64,000 nucleotides of DNA from Mycoplasma sp. 1654_15 (GCF_012516495.1 NZ_CP051214.1:682001-746000); one strand, 5' to 3'; positions 10,348 through 25,763 are shown, counted from the stretch's first letter. Translations and numbers: made by a program. The notes: generated by a model not told the origin, from the sequence alone.

Positions 10348-11623
10348 CTCATCCAACAACACTAACTAAAATTAAACCTTTGATAATATTTTTTTGTGAT
10401 TCTTGAACGTTTAAAACTAAAAGCCCTTGATTTATAACACCAATAATTGATGTTCCTAAAATAGTTCCACTTACTGATCCAATTCCACCATATACTGATG
10501 CTCCACCAGTAAATACAACCGAGATAACATCGAGTGCTAAATCATCTCCTCTAGATGAAGTAGCTGATGAGAAAGTAGCTGTATAAACTATTGAAGCAAA
10601 TCCTGCAAGAGCACCGATGATAATAAAAATAATCATTGTTGTTCTTTTAACATTAACTCCAGATAATTTAGCTGCTTTTCTGTTTCCACCTATTGCATAA
10701 ACTGCTCTACCAAATGAAGTATTTTGAGTTAAGAAAGTAAATAAAGCTAAAGCAATTCCTATGTATAAAACAAAGTATCTCATTGGGTTAGAACCTAGTC
10801 CAAAAATAATTCCACAAGCTAGAAAAAGTAAGAATATAATAGTTTGAATTGCGGCAAAAATAAAGATATTTTGTGTTCTGATTCCAAATTTTTGTTTTGA
10901 AAAATAACCTCAAACCCTTAAAGAAACTATGATAGCTCCAAAAATTATCGGTAATATTAAGGAAAAAATTCAAACAGTTCCTACTTGAATGTCAGGAATT
11001 CCTCGAATAGTTCCTGTAATATAAGTAGATGAACCACCTCCAATAGGACTTAATGTTCCACCATTTGAATAAAGAAGTTGAGCTCCTTTAAAAGCTAAAA
11101 AACCTCCTAGTGTTACAATAAATGCAGGAATATTTCCATAACCTACTAAAAATCCTTGAATTAATCCAATAGCTGCACCGATTATTGTAGTTAATATAAA
11201 AGTCAGTCAAATACTTTGCCCTGTATTATTATATATAGTAACAGAAAATAGACCCAGCAATCCTACTAGCGTACCGACTGATAAATCAATATTTCCACTA
11301 AGAATGACCAAAAGCATTCCCATTGCCAAAATTATAATATATGAATTATTTTGGAATAAAAGTGTAAATGTATTTGGTTGTAGTAAAGTACCATTTGTTA
11401 TACCTAAAAAGATACAAAAAATAATTAAGAAAATATACAACATTGAAAATTTTTTCAAATGATGTAATCCATTATCTACGTAATAACCGTATTTATGGTT
11501 TTTTAGAAAGTAATTTCAAGACTTTTTAGTTGTTTCCAACTGTTTACTAATAAATTTTGAAACTAAATCTAACTTTAGAAATGAAAAAGCATTTTTCATC
11601 TCATTAAAAAAATTAAATTTCAT
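10319..11623 (-). CDS. Sugar ABC transporter permease (RbsC/XylH type)
   Basis: A 434-residue membrane protein of the branched-type sugar permease family. A cytoplasmic N-terminal extension of about 60 residues precedes the first helix. The diagnostic LSGNIDLSVGTLVGLLG lies in the second helix region, and GRAVYAIGGNRKAAKLSGV is the conserved cytoplasmic loop that contacts the ATPase. Helices then run to the C-terminus. The start overlaps the ATPase stop by one base. It forms the channel for the sugar delivered by the lipoprotein at 13325. The long N-terminus makes it larger than the usual ~320-390 residues. Confidence 0.92.
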
Positions 11624-13161
11624 TATTTAACACCTCCTATACTTAGTTGCATAATTTTTTCTTGTGTTGCTTCAGATGTTAAAATTTGACCTTTAATAAC
11701 ACCTTGAGACATAACAAAAATTCTATCAGTAATTCCTAAAAGTTCTTCAATTTCTGAAGAAATAACAATAATTGTCTTACCTTTAGACGATAAATCTAGA
11801 AGAATTTTGTAAATTTCGAATTTTGATCCAACATCAATTCCCTTGGTTGGTTCATCGATGATAAGTAAATCAAATTCAGTACTTAAAGCTTTTGCAATTA
11901 CAACTTTTTGTTGATTTCCTCCTGAAAGAGAGTCAACGTTGTTTAATAAGTTTTTAGTTTTAATATTTACTTCGGATTTTTGTTTTTGAGCATTAATAAT
12001 TTCTTTATTATTGTTTAATATACCCCATTTTGAAAACAAGTGTAAAGCAGCGGACGTTATGTTATTTTGAATAGAAAAAATTTGAATTAAACCTACATTT
12101 TTTCTATCTTCTGAAGCATACATAATACCTGATTGAATTGCTTGTTTTGTATTTTTAAATTTTACTGGTTTTCCTTTATAAAATACTTCACCACTTGAAG
12201 GCTTGTTATAATATTGCCCAAAAATAGAAAGCATTAATTCAGTACGACCTGAACCTACAAGACCTGAGATTCCAACGATTTCACCTTGTCTAACATCTAA
12301 TGAAGCATTTTTAACAACATCATAGTTGGCAATGGTTGCATGAGGAATTACCATATCTTTGATTTCAAAAATTACATCTCCAAATTTTCTGTTTGGATCT
12401 TTTGCAGGGAATTTTGAAGTTAGTGGACGACCAACAATGTCTTGAATTAGTCTGTTTTCATCGATTTTTTCTTCATTTTTGTTATATTGTGAAATAAACT
12501 TTCCGTCTCTAATAACAACAATGTTGTCAGCTACATATTTTACTTCGTTTAATTTATGAGAAACAAAAATTGAAGTAATTCCTTGTTTTTTTAGGTTCTT
12601 CATAATATCAAGTAGCCTAAATGCATCTTCATCATTGAGTGAAGAAGTTGGTTCATCTAAAATTAGTAATTTTGCATTTTTAGATAGGGCTTTTGCAATT
12701 TCAATCATTTGTTGTTTTGCTACTGAAATTGTTCCTGCAATGGTTGTAGGATCTTCTTCCAGACCTACCATTTTTAAATATTTTTGGCACTCAGAAATCA
12801 TTTTATTTCAATCCACTTTTCCAAATTTGGTTGGATATGAACCTATGTACATATTTTCACAAATAGATAAAAATGGTGAAATAGAAAGTTCTTGGTGGAT
12901 AATTGCAATTCCTACATTTTCTGAAGCTTTTGTATTATGAAAAGACATAACTTTGTCTTCATAAATCAAACTTCCTTCATATTGCCCATAAGGAATTACA
13001 CCAGATAAAATTTTTAAAAGTGTTGATTTTCCAGCACCATTTTCACCTACTAAACTAGTAACTTCTCCTTTTGGAACTGTAAAAGAAACATCAGACAAAG
13101 CAACAACTGGTCCGTAAACCTTTCTTATGTTTTTGAGGGATAGAATATTTGATTTTTCCAA
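11623..13161 (-). CDS. Sugar ABC transporter ATP-binding protein, two ATPase domains (RbsA/XylG type)
   Basis: A 512-residue protein with tandem nucleotide-binding domains. Domain 1 has Walker [10 protein letters not shown] (about 39-47), a degenerate signature ISVAKQQ and Walker [12 protein letters not shown]. Domain 2 has the altered Walker [10 protein letters not shown] typical of this family, signature LSGGNQQKV and [12 protein letters not shown]. This is the standard layout of RbsA/XylG/MglA, which powers pentose or hexose uptake. The start codon is TTG, supported by AAGGAAA 9 nt upstream and by agreement with the family N-terminus. It lies 163 bp after the binding protein, behind a hairpin that could lower its expression. 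Confidence 0.93.
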
Positions 13162-13184
13162 CTTAATTTCCTTTTTTTGAATAT

Positions 13185-13246
13185 AAAATTAGCTTAAAAT
13201 TTTAAATAAATTAATAATTATTGTTTCAAATTTTAAGCTAATTTTT
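13185..13246 (-). terminator. Hairpin between binding protein and ATPase: probable partial terminator or mRNA stabiliser
   Basis: AAAATTAGCTTAAAATTT and AAATTTTAAGCTAATTTT form an 18-bp perfect stem with a loop of about 25 nt. It sits 79-140 nt past the binding-protein stop, before the TTG start of the ATPase. Such hairpins often keep binding-protein mRNA in excess over the channel genes. Confidence 0.6.
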
Positions 13247-13324
13247 ATATTTATATTTTGTTTAAAATAACTTGAAGTTAATTGCTATTTTATAATAAAT
13301 AATTTTTTATAAAAAATTAAATAA

Positions 13325-14641
13325 TTATTGTTGTGTTGCTACTGATGCAGATACTGTTGCTTGTGTACCATTTGCTCCTGGTGTTGGCGCTGTTGTTGGT
13401 AAAGGATTATCAACATTGGCTTTAGTAACTACAACTGGATCTACTAAAATAGCTTGAATTTGTTTTGTACCTGCTTTATATGTTGTGTTGTCGTATTTAA
13501 ATTTAATGTCTTTAGTATTGTTGTTAGTTTTTAAAGCATTTTCTATATCTTCTTGAGTTGCAGTTGCATTAGCTGCTTTTTTAGTTATTAAAGTTCTTAA
13601 AATTTCAACAGCTACTTTACCTAAAATTGCATCTGGTTTGTAAATGGTCATATTTTGTTTATCTTCTCTAATGAAAGGTTTACTTATATCATTATAATCT
13701 TGACCTGTTATAAAAATAGTTTTTGGATCAAAACCAGTTGCTTCTAATTTAGTAATAGCTGCTTCTGCCATTCCATCATTAGGAGCTAAAAATCCTTTTA
13801 ATGTAGATGCTGGTTTGCCATCAACTGCGTTCAATTTATTGACACCAGATGATGCTTTGTTTGTAGTTAAAAACTGCTCTATTCTTTGACCAGCAGTTCC
13901 GTAATTTCATCCTGGAACATAAACTCCATTGCCTGCAGGACTTAAGTCTATAACTTTACCATTAGATGCTGTCATTAATTCCTTTAGAACTTTCATAGCA
14001 CCATTGTAAAAGTATTGAGAGTTATTATCATCTTGTGAACCAGCTACTGCGTAAAATGAAATAACTTCAGTTGGCATATGAGCTGTTAAATAAGTTTTCA
14101 TTTCTTCTATATCTTTAAAGCTTCCATCAGTTTTTCCCAATAATCCTGCTGCAAGCGCAAGACCTTGGAGTTCACCAACTCTTTCATTATCATATGAAAC
14201 ATATCAATCATATTTTGTTGAACCTGTAATTAGTCTATCGTAAGCAACAACAGGAATTCCTTTTTCGGCAATACTGTCTACTGCTGTTCCGACACCTCCT
14301 CCATTTTCAGGAGCAATAATAAATCCTTTTGGAGCTGGATTTAAATTAGCCTGTTGAATTAATCAGTTATTTTGAGTTTCTTGGTTTTTGGTGATATTTG
14401 AAGTTGCACCATCTGTTAAGTCTATGTAATTAATAATTTCTTTTTGAGCATTAATTCATCTTGGATTATCTGGATCTGTTAATGCAATTCTAATAGACTC
14501 ATTAGTAACAGCATGTGTTTTTGTTGATGCAGAACCTGCTGTATCAGTGTTTCCACAAGCTACAAATGCAGCAAAAGCAGCAAATGAAGCTGTTGATAAA
14601 GTAGTTAAATATAAAAATTTTTTAGTTATAAATTTTTTCAT
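13325..14641 (-). CDS. Sugar ABC transporter substrate-binding lipoprotein (XylF/RbsB-like)
   Basis: A 438-residue lipoprotein. The N-terminus is basic and then hydrophobic, ending in the lipobox AFVACGN (Cys about 29), so it is anchored to the outer face of the membrane. The mature part is a periplasmic-binding-protein type I fold: GFIIAPENGGGVGTAV, then PVVAYDRLI, then GFLAPNDGMAEAAI and the hinge-region GQDYNDISKPFI...MTIYKP, which resembles XylF more than RbsB. The last ~40 residues are Thr/Ala/Pro-rich and low in complexity. AAAGGA precedes the ATG. It heads the operon with the ATPase and permease. Substrate is a pentose or hexose and cannot be fixed from sequence alone. Confidence 0.9.
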
Positions 14642-14673
14642 TTTATTCCTTTTAGTTTAGTTTTTACATTTAA

Positions 14674-14679
14674 ATTATA
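14674..14679 (-). promoter_or_regulatory. Extended -10 promoter of the sugar ABC operon
   Basis: On the minus strand TGTTATAAT gives a perfect -10 with the TGn extension, 32 bp upstream of the lipoprotein ATG. No good -35 is needed or seen. Confidence 0.65.
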
Positions 14680-14781
14680 ACAAAATATAAATTACAAAGA
14701 AATTTGAAGCAATTTTTAGTGAAAATTTCCCTTTTTTTAGTTCTATAATTAAAATCTTGTAGCAATAATTTTATAAAAAAC

Positions 14782-14833
14782 AAAAAAACTCTTTCTATTT
14801 ATTTGAAATACATAACAAAATAGAAAGAGTTTA
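14782..14833 (-). terminator. Terminator after glyA
   Basis: AAACTCTTTCTATTT and its complement AAATAGAAAGAGTTT form a 15-bp stem. On the minus strand it is followed by a T run. It separates glyA from the sugar ABC promoter. Confidence 0.88.
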
Positions 14834-14848
14834 ATTTTTAAAAATTAT

Positions 14849-16111
14849 TTATTCATTATCTTCTGGTCAGTAAGATTTTTTAAGTGGGAATTTTTTAATA
14901 AATTCACTAATTTCTGATTTTATTTTTTGTTGTAATTTTAAATCTTCTGGATTAGATAATAAATTATGAATTCATTTTCCTAATTTAATAAAGTCTTTTT
15001 CTTTTAAGCCTCTCGAAGTCATAGCTGGGGTACCAAAACGAATTCCTGAAGTAATAAATGGGCTGAGACTATCGTTAGGAATTGTGTTTTTATTTGTTGT
15101 GATATTTACTTTTGATAGCAATTGTTCAGCATCTTTTCCGGTTAGATTATAAGAGGATTTTACATCAAGTATAAATAGATGATTATCTGTTCCATTAGAA
15201 ACTACTTTTACATTTTGTGAAATAAAATAATTTGCAAAAGCTTGAGCATTTTTAATTATTTGTTTTGTATATTTTTTAAATCAAGGTTGTAAAGCTTCAT
15301 AAAAACCAGCTGCTTTTCCAGCGATTGCATGAAATAAAGGACCACCTTGATAACCTGGGAAAACAAATCTGTTTATTTTCTTGCTAATTTCTTCATCATC
15401 AGTCATAATCATTCCTCCACGTGCAGATCTTAAAGTCTTGTGTGTTGTGGTAGTAATAATGTGGGCATGACCTACTGGAGAAGGATGTAAACCTGTAGCC
15501 ACCAAACCTGCAATGTGTGCAATATCTGCTAATAAATATGCACCAACTTTATCTGCTATTTGTCTAAATCTAGCAAAATCAATTATTCTAGAATATGCTG
15601 AATAACCAGTAATGATTAATTTAGGCTTGATTTTCATAGCTAATTCTTCAATTGCATCATAATCTAATAAGTCATTTTCATCTAAAACATAAGGGTGAGC
15701 TTCATAAAAAATTCCACTAAAACTTATTTTATAACCATGAGTTAAATGTCCTCCTGATGATAAAGTAAGTCCCATAACTCTGTCTCCCTGGTTAATTAAT
15801 GAAGCAAACGCCGCAGCATTCGCGACTGAACCTGAATATGGTTGAACATTTACATATTTAACACCAAAAAGTTTTTTTGCTCTTTCAATAGCAAGGTTTT
15901 CTACTACATCAATGTTTTCGCAACCTCCATAATATCTTTTACCAGGATATCCTTCTCCATATTTATTTGTTAAAACGGATCCAGTAGCTTGCAATACATC
16001 TTCTGAAACAAAATTTTCTGATGCTATTAATTCTATGTGCTCTTGTTGTCTTATTAATTCGTTATTTATAGCTTTTTGTAATTCTTTGTCATTTAGTCTT
16101 AATTTTTTCAT
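14849..16111 (-). CDS. glyA: Serine hydroxymethyltransferase
   Basis: A 420-residue PLP enzyme that interconverts serine and glycine with tetrahydrofolate, supplying one-carbon units. Family landmarks are [13 protein letters not shown] near the N-terminus, [28 protein letters not shown], and [14 protein letters not shown], which carries the Lys that binds PLP. Two in-frame TGA codons fall in the C-terminal third. GGGGAG precedes the ATG. It lies downstream of rpsO behind a terminator, so it needs its own promoter or read-through. Length is normal for the family. Confidence 0.97.
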
Positions 16112-16132
16112 AATACTCTCCCCTGCATTTTA

Positions 16133-16173
16133 ATAAAAAACACTAAAAATAAAATATGTATTTTTAGTGTTTG
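16133..16173 (-). terminator. Terminator after rpsO
   Basis: AAACACTAAAAAT and ATTTTTAGTGTTT form a stem on the minus strand, followed by a T-rich tract. It lies in the 80-bp gap between rpsO and glyA. Confidence 0.85.
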
Positions 16174-16191
16174 TAATGTTTTCAAAAAGTT

Positions 16192-16458
16192 TTATTTTCT
16201 TATGTTTAAAGCTTCAATTGTTTCTTTATAAGAATTAAAGTCTTTTTCTTTTAGATAAGCGAGTAGTCTTTTTCTTTGGTTAACTTTAGCAATAAAACCA
16301 CGCATTGAATGTTTATCTTTTTTATTAACAGCAAAGTGTTTTTTTAAAGATTCAATATCTTCGGTTAGTATTGCTATTTGAACTCTAGTATCACCAGTAT
16401 TTTTTTCTGAACCACCAAATTTTAAAACTAGTTCTTTTTTCTTTTCTTTTGAAATCAT
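16192..16458 (-). CDS. rpsO: 30S ribosomal protein S15
   Basis: An 88-residue protein, the standard length for S15. [20 protein letters not shown] and KDKHSMRGF match the conserved helices that bind 16S rRNA at the central domain, and the C-terminal [10 protein letters not shown] segment is also conserved. AAAGGAG precedes the ATG. It appears monocistronic, with its own promoter and an untranslated leader of about 85 nt. Confidence 0.97.
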   Translation of the reverse strand: MISKEKKKELVLKFGGSEKNTGDTRVQIAILTEDIESLKKHFAVNKKDKHSMRGFIAKVNQRKRLLAYLKEKDFNSYKETIEALNIRK

Positions 16459-16555
16459 TATTTCTCCTTTATGTATTGTATTTTCTTTTAAAACCTAGAA
16501 ATAACCCGAGAAACTGTTATAACCAAGTAATAAATAATTTGTAATTAGAATTATA
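16459..16555 (-). promoter_or_regulatory. rpsO promoter and leader
   Basis: TGTTATAAT on the minus strand (TATAAT at 16550-16555) is an extended -10. The ~85-nt leader that follows holds locally GC-richer pieces (CTCGGGTTA against GGTTATAACAG) that could fold. S15 represses its own mRNA through leader structures in several bacteria, so autoregulation is plausible, but I cannot draw a confident structure. Confidence 0.5.
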
Positions 16556-16566
16556 ACACTTTTTAA

Positions 16567-17298
<732 letters not shown>

Positions 17299-17624
17299 TT
17301 TGTCTCCTTAATAATGTAATTTATATTTTACTATTTTTTGCACAAATTCAACACCTTTAATTAAAAATTTGAATTCATGAATTTTGGGTGAGATTTATTA
17401 TAGTTGTTTTTAAAATAATTTTTCAAAAAAGGGAAAAAAATAGGAAAAAGTCTTTTAAAAGTACACATTCATAAAAAAGTTTATTAAATGAGTTTATTTT
17501 TAATGTTATTAATTTTAGTATAGGATTTTTGTACAAAAATATTGTTAAAAAAATAAAATTTGCTTCAAAAATGAAGCAAATTTTTTTATATTTTAAAAAA
17601 TTTAAATTTTAAACTTTTACCTTA
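17299..17624 (-). other. Intergenic region between pgmB and tpiA
   Basis: An AT-rich stretch of 326 bp. I see a TAAAAT-type -10 candidate shortly before tpiA and the pgmB terminator near its far end. Nothing in between looks coding on either strand. Confidence 0.5.
17557..17589 (-). terminator. Terminator of the maltodextrin enzyme operon
   Basis: AAATTTGCTTCA and TGAAGCAAATTT form a 12-bp stem around AAAA or so, with T runs, 36 bp past the pgmB stop. Confidence 0.85.
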
Positions 17625-18290
17625 TTAAGAAAACTTGGAAATTATATTATCAAAATCTAATTCACTTGTAGAAGAAACTACCAAATCAGCTTTTGAAAAT
17701 ACTTCATTATCTTCTATTGTAATTGCAACAGCCTTCATATTTGCATTTTTTATTGCTAATACTCCAGCTGGTGCATCTTCAAAACCAATACACTCTGAAA
17801 CATCTAAACCTAAACCTTTAGCTGCTTGAGTAAAAATATCACCTGCTGGTTTTCCTTGTTTTACATTCGCAGGATTTACTATAAAATCAAAAAAATCAAT
17901 AATTTCTAATTTTTTTAAAATAGTAGGAGCATTGTAACTACTAGAAGCTATTGCAAGTTTTAAGTTTGCTTGTTTTGCTTTAGAAATGAAGCTAAAAATA
18001 TTGTCCAACAAAGAATCTTTAGTAATTTCGGTGTCTAATAATTGTTTATAAAGTTCATTTTTTTGTTCACAAATTTTTAACATTTCTTCATCAGAAAGTT
18101 TTAAATCTGATTTTTTAAGATTGATAATAGCTTTTAGTGTATCAATTCTTGGTAATCCCTTTAATTTTTCATTATCTTCTTTTGTATAATCAATACCTAA
18201 TTGCTTAACAATTTTTTGCCATGCAATAAAATGTAATTCCGCAGTGTCAGTGATTACTCCATCTAAATCAAAAATAAAACCTTTAATCAT
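17625..18290 (-). CDS. pgmB: Beta-phosphoglucomutase (HAD superfamily)
   Basis: A 221-residue cytoplasmic enzyme that converts beta-glucose-1-phosphate to glucose-6-phosphate. The N-terminus GFIFDLDGVITDTAELH has the HAD nucleophile Asp and the DxD pair. LKGLPRIDTL in the cap, ASSSYNAPTIL (motif II) and GFEDAPAGVLAI (motif IV) all match PgmB. A TTG at 18302 is possible, but the ATG at 18290 gives the usual family length and overlaps the GH65 gene by 8 nt, implying coupled translation. PgmB consumes the product of the upstream phosphorylase. It is the last gene of the operon. Confidence 0.94.
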   Translation of the reverse strand: MIKGFIFDLDGVITDTAELHFIAWQKIVKQLGIDYTKEDNEKLKGLPRIDTLKAIINLKKSDLKLSDEEMLKICEQKNELYKQLLDTEITKDSLLDNIFSFISKAKQANLKLAIASSSYNAPTILKKLEIIDFFDFIVNPANVKQGKPAGDIFTQAAKGLGLDVSECIGFEDAPAGVLAIKNANMKAVAITIEDNEVFSKADLVVSSTSELDFDNIISKFS

Positions 18291-20664
18291 ATTTAACCTC
18301 AAAAATTTTCTCTTCTTTTGTTATAGAAACGGGTTGATTATGAATATACATAAAACCTTCAAATTCCTTCTCAGAAATATTTTTTATTGAAAATTTCTCT
18401 TTATTGATACTTACTTCAAATAATGAATTTTGATATAAAAATCTATAAACTAATTTATCTCAAGCAGAAGGTAAAATAGGATCTAAATAAAGTTTGTCAT
18501 TATGTCAATCTAGTCCTCCAAAACCAAAAACTATCATTTGGTAAATTGCAGCTAAAGACCCTGCGTGAATTCCTGCATTTGAAGTGTGCATTTTTGGACC
18601 TAGATCTATATTAATTCCGTATTTAAAAATTTTATAAGCTTTATCAATCATTTTTAATCTGGCAGCTTCTATTGCATAAGTAGCTGGCGAAAGTGAAGAA
18701 TCATGGGTGGTTATTTCTTCATAATAATTAAAATTTTTTCTTCTTATTTCTTCATTATAAAGGTGTGGAAGTAGATTTAACAACAAAACAACATCAGCTT
18801 GTTTTACTAATTGAGAAGATAAAAGTCTATGTCCTTCTTTTGTACTAAATAATTTTTTTCCTGCGTCACCAAGCATTTGGAATGGTCTAACATCGAGTTT
18901 GTTTAGTTTTAAAAATTGATCATTTTCAGCAATAATTAGATCTTTATTTGGAAGTTGTTGAATTAAGTTTTTAGAAACTAATTTTAATTTTTTTTCATTA
19001 ATTTGATAAGGAATTTTTTTCTTGATTTTTTCCCAAATTTTTACTTTATTTTTCTTTAAAAAATTAATATATTTTAGTGCAAGATCTATATTTTGTTTTG
19101 CGAGCATATTAATATAAGCATTGTTATCAATGTTACCTTTGTACTCATTTGGTCCCATAACATCTAAGATTGCAAAAGAACCATCTGTTTGTAATTCAGC
19201 ACGATTTGAATAAAAAATAGCTGTATCTATGATCATTTCATAACCCATTTTATCCATAAAGTCTTCATCTTTTGTGATTTGGTAATACTGATTTACAGCA
19301 TAAGCAATATCAGCTGAAACGTGAATTTCTTGTCTTCTGGAAGCGATTGGAACTTGTTGTCCACTAACTACATCAACTTGACCTCAATATGGACATACTT
19401 CTCCATCAGTTGGTCAAGCCATTTCTCAAGGAAATTGTGCCCCTTCTAAGTTGCTTTCTTGTTCTCTTTCTTTTATTTCTTTTGCTTTATTTCTTGCTCC
19501 TTTTATCCCTTTATATCTATAAGTAAGAAGATTTTTTACTATTTTAGGTTCATTAAAAAGATAAATAGGATTAATAAAAAATTCTGTGTCTCAGTAAGTG
19601 TGTCCTTGATATCCTTCACCAGAAAGACCTTTTGCTCCAACATTCATATTTGTAGAATGTCTAGGAACAAAACCATTTAAGTGAAAAATACCAAAATCTA
19701 AAGCTAGTAAATCGTATTTACTTTGTTCATCTTTTCCTTCAATTTGAACAAAAAATTGATTTCAAACTCTTGAATGCATTTTTTCTATTGAAGCTTGTTT
19801 TAGTGCGTCATAACTTGTTTTAAGAAGTTGTTCATGTTTTTCATTAGCTCTTTGTTTTACTTCTTCTTTTTTTAAAATATTATGTTTGTGATCTACAGAA
19901 CTATGAACAGACATTAATTTTTCTAAAACAATAACATCACCTGGTTTTACTTTTAGCTTTATTTTAAAACCTAAATAACGGCGTTGAATTTCTACTATAT
20001 AATCGTCTGTTCCACCTTTGATTTGTTTTCCATTTAGATAAACTTTTGAAATTAAATTGTGAATGACTCAACGATTTGAAAAAGTTGTTTTTTGTTCCAT
20101 TTGCAATGATTCTGAAGTTGGTCTTGTTTTATGACCTTCTCCAAAGTGTTGTGTTCCTGTATTGGTTACTTGTGCATTTATAGCTGGTTTTAAAACAATT
20201 TCTACTTCTTGATCATCAGGAGTTTGTTCAACTTTTATTTGAATTTTTTGTCCATAAACATATCTATCATCTCTAGAAACAAATCGTTCAAAATGTATTA
20301 AAAATTTCCCTCAATCTCTTTTTATTTCTACGTTTCTTTCTAAAACACCGTCTCTAATTCAAAGAGTTTTTTTGTACTTATCTCTTGCTTTAACTTCAAA
20401 TTCATTGGAATTAATTATGATTGGAGTTGTCATTAAATCAGCAAGATTTACTAATTCTGGAACATCTTCTTTAGTATCTTGGTTAAAAATCCCATTTACA
20501 TAGAATCCTTCTTTGTTATATGACATTCTTTCTTCATCAGCACTTCTTATTCCCATGTGTCCATTAGCTAAAGTAAAAATAGACTCTGTTTTAGCAGTTA
20601 CTGATTTGTTGAATTTGATTTGAGAAATTGATTTTTTCTTTAAATCATATTTTAAATAAGACAT
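18283..20664 (-). CDS. Glycoside hydrolase family 65 phosphorylase (probably maltose phosphorylase)
   Basis: A 793-residue cytoplasmic enzyme. GH65 phosphorylases split a glucose disaccharide with phosphate to glucose plus beta-glucose-1-phosphate. Visible landmarks are the N-terminal ANGHMGIR, GHTYWDTEFF in the catalytic barrel, the general acid Glu in DVMGPNEYKG (about residue 507), and THDSSLSP, part of the phosphate site. AAAGGA precedes the ATG. It lies between the GH13 glucosidase and pgmB, overlapping the latter. Maltose is the likely substrate given the neighbouring pullulanase. Trehalose or kojibiose phosphorylase cannot be excluded from motifs alone. Confidence 0.9.
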
Positions 20665-20666
20665 AA

Positions 20667-24327
<3,661 letters not shown>

Positions 24328-24333
24328 AGCAAA

Positions 24334-24339
24334 ATTATA
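24334..24339 (-). promoter_or_regulatory. -10 box of pulA, implying a leaderless transcript
   Basis: TATAAT on the minus strand ends 6 nt before the GTG start. Transcription would begin at or next to the start codon. The -35 region is poor. Confidence 0.6.
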
Positions 24340-24376
24340 GTTAAAAGATATTTAGATGTAGGAATTTTTCTGTGTT

Positions 24377-24390
24377 CTTGATGTATCAAA
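24377..24390. promoter_or_regulatory. Candidate GntR operator upstream of pulA
   Basis: CTTGATGTATCAAA is a near-palindrome centred about 45 bp upstream of the pulA -10. It matches the perfect palindrome upstream of the ABC importer operon (36205) at 12 of 14 positions. Confidence 0.55.
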
Positions 24391-24449
24391 ATTTAGCAAA
24401 TTTTTTTAATTTTTGCTTCAAAAATGAAGACAAATTATTCTTTTTAAAA

Positions 24450-25160
24450 TTAATAATGTATTGAAAATTCTTGATGATAAAAAATGAAATGTTCTGGTTT
24501 TACATAGTACTTACCAGCTATACAAATTCCAATTTTATCATAGCCTCAAAAGTAAATTACTAACAATTGATTTTGACCAAATTTTTCTACTTTTTCATAC
24601 TTTAATTCATAGACCATATTCTTAACTTGGTTCTTATCATTTAATATAGCTACAAGCGGTCTAGAAAAATCTAAAATTTCATCTTTTAAAATATCATTTG
24701 CTGTAATGTAAATTTCAGCATCAATAATATGTTCTTCATTTTTGTAGAACTTTTTTTCAATATATTTGTAACCATTAATAAATTTGATGTTTTTACCTTC
24801 AAATCAGTCTGGAATTTCTTTATATTTTTCTTCACCTTCTATCTTATCAGCGTGAAGCAAAAAAGAAATAGGCTTAATAAAATTGTGAAAGTTTTCTGCT
24901 ATAAAATAACCTCTTTTAGGAACAGCATATATAGCACCTATTGAAAATAATCTTTGATAAACTCTAATAACAACAGTTCTAGAGCACTGAAATTTGTCCA
25001 TTAAAGCATGTTCTGAAGGTAGTGGTCTATTTAGTCTACCTCTTTTAGAATTTATTACAGAAAGTAAATAATCTATTACTAAATTTGTTTTGGTAGTGGA
25101 TGTTTCCTTTTTGTTTTCTTGTGCACTTAAAAATTCTCTAACATAATTATTTTCATTCAT
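24450..25160 (-). CDS. GntR-family transcriptional regulator (probable maltodextrin regulator)
   Basis: A 236-residue cytoplasmic regulator. Residues about 25-85 form a GntR winged helix-turn-helix: RPLPSEHALMDKFQCSRTVV then VYQRLFSIGAIYAVPKRGYF. The C-terminal ~130 residues look like a UTRA-type ligand domain as in HutC/YvoA regulators (SRPLVAILN, NMVYELKYE), though weakly. It lies directly upstream of pulA, and the importer operon lies on its other side beyond an IS copy. Two similar palindromes upstream of the two operons are its likely targets. No ribosome binding site is seen and a TAAAAT lies 10 nt before the ATG. Confidence 0.88.
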
Positions 25161-25170
25161 ATTAATAAAT

Positions 25171-25176
25171 ATTTTA
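25171..25176 (-). promoter_or_regulatory. Candidate -10 of the GntR regulator gene
   Basis: TAAAAT on the minus strand lies 10 nt before the ATG, with no ribosome binding site between. This suggests a leaderless or near-leaderless mRNA. Confidence 0.4.
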
Positions 25177-25224
25177 ACAACAAAAAAAGTTTTTTAAAAT
25201 AACATTTATAAATCTTGTGAGCGG

Positions 25225-25262
25225 ATCCCCTTTTCTTAGGAAAATAGAAAAGGGGATTTTTT
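25225..25262 (+). terminator. Terminator-like hairpin at the left end of the IS
   Basis: ATCCCCTTTTCT and AGAAAAGGGGAT form a perfect 12-bp stem followed by a T run that ends at the orfA ATG. The purine-rich AGGGGA that would serve as ribosome binding site is inside the stem. It would stop transcription entering from outside and hide the start site. Confidence 0.75.
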
Positions 25263-25763
25263 ATGAAATATTCATTAGAATTTAAATTAGAATGTGTAAA
25301 AAAATACAAAAAAGGAATTGAAATTAAAAAGCCCGATTTTGTTAATACAAGTCAGAAAAATTTTTTAAATCAAGTAATTTTTTGAGAAAAAATTTATGAC
25401 AAATTAGGAGTTGAAGGACTTAAGAAAAAACCACGAAATAAAAAGTGAACTATAGATCAAAGATTAAACATAGTTAAAAGATTTTTAGCTGGTGAACCAA
25501 TTGTTAAAATTTCACTTGAAAATAATCTTAATCCAAGTCAAATATCTTTTTGAAAGAAAAAATATTTAGAATCGGGAATTAGTGGTTTACAATTAAACAA
25601 AGGAAGACAAATAATGAAATCTAAGATTAATAATAATAAATCTACAAAAATATCAAGCAATTCCGATAGTCAAGATCAATCAAATTCTTCATTATCTGTA
25701 TATGAAGAACTGAAACTTCTTAGAAAAGAAAATAAACTTTTAAAAAGGAAAATGAAGTACTAA
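25263..25763 (+). CDS. IS3-family transposase OrfA (helix-turn-helix protein)
   Basis: A 166-residue basic protein, intact in this copy. The N-terminal half has two helix-turn-helix-like segments typical of IS150-group OrfA (YSLEFKLECVKKYKKG and WTIDQRLNIVKRFLAGEP), including SFWKKKYLESG. A Ser/Asn-rich linker leads to a leucine-zipper-like end (YEELKLLRKENKLLKRK), where a -1 ribosomal frameshift on TTTTAAAAAG normally joins OrfA to OrfB. It binds the IS ends as part of the transposase. Confidence 0.88.

Noticed and set aside
19459-19680. Plus-strand frame inside the GH65 gene
   Set aside because: Composition is Phe/Ser/Ile-rich as expected for the complement of an AT-rich gene; no ribosome binding site, and it is fully inside a well-supported gene.
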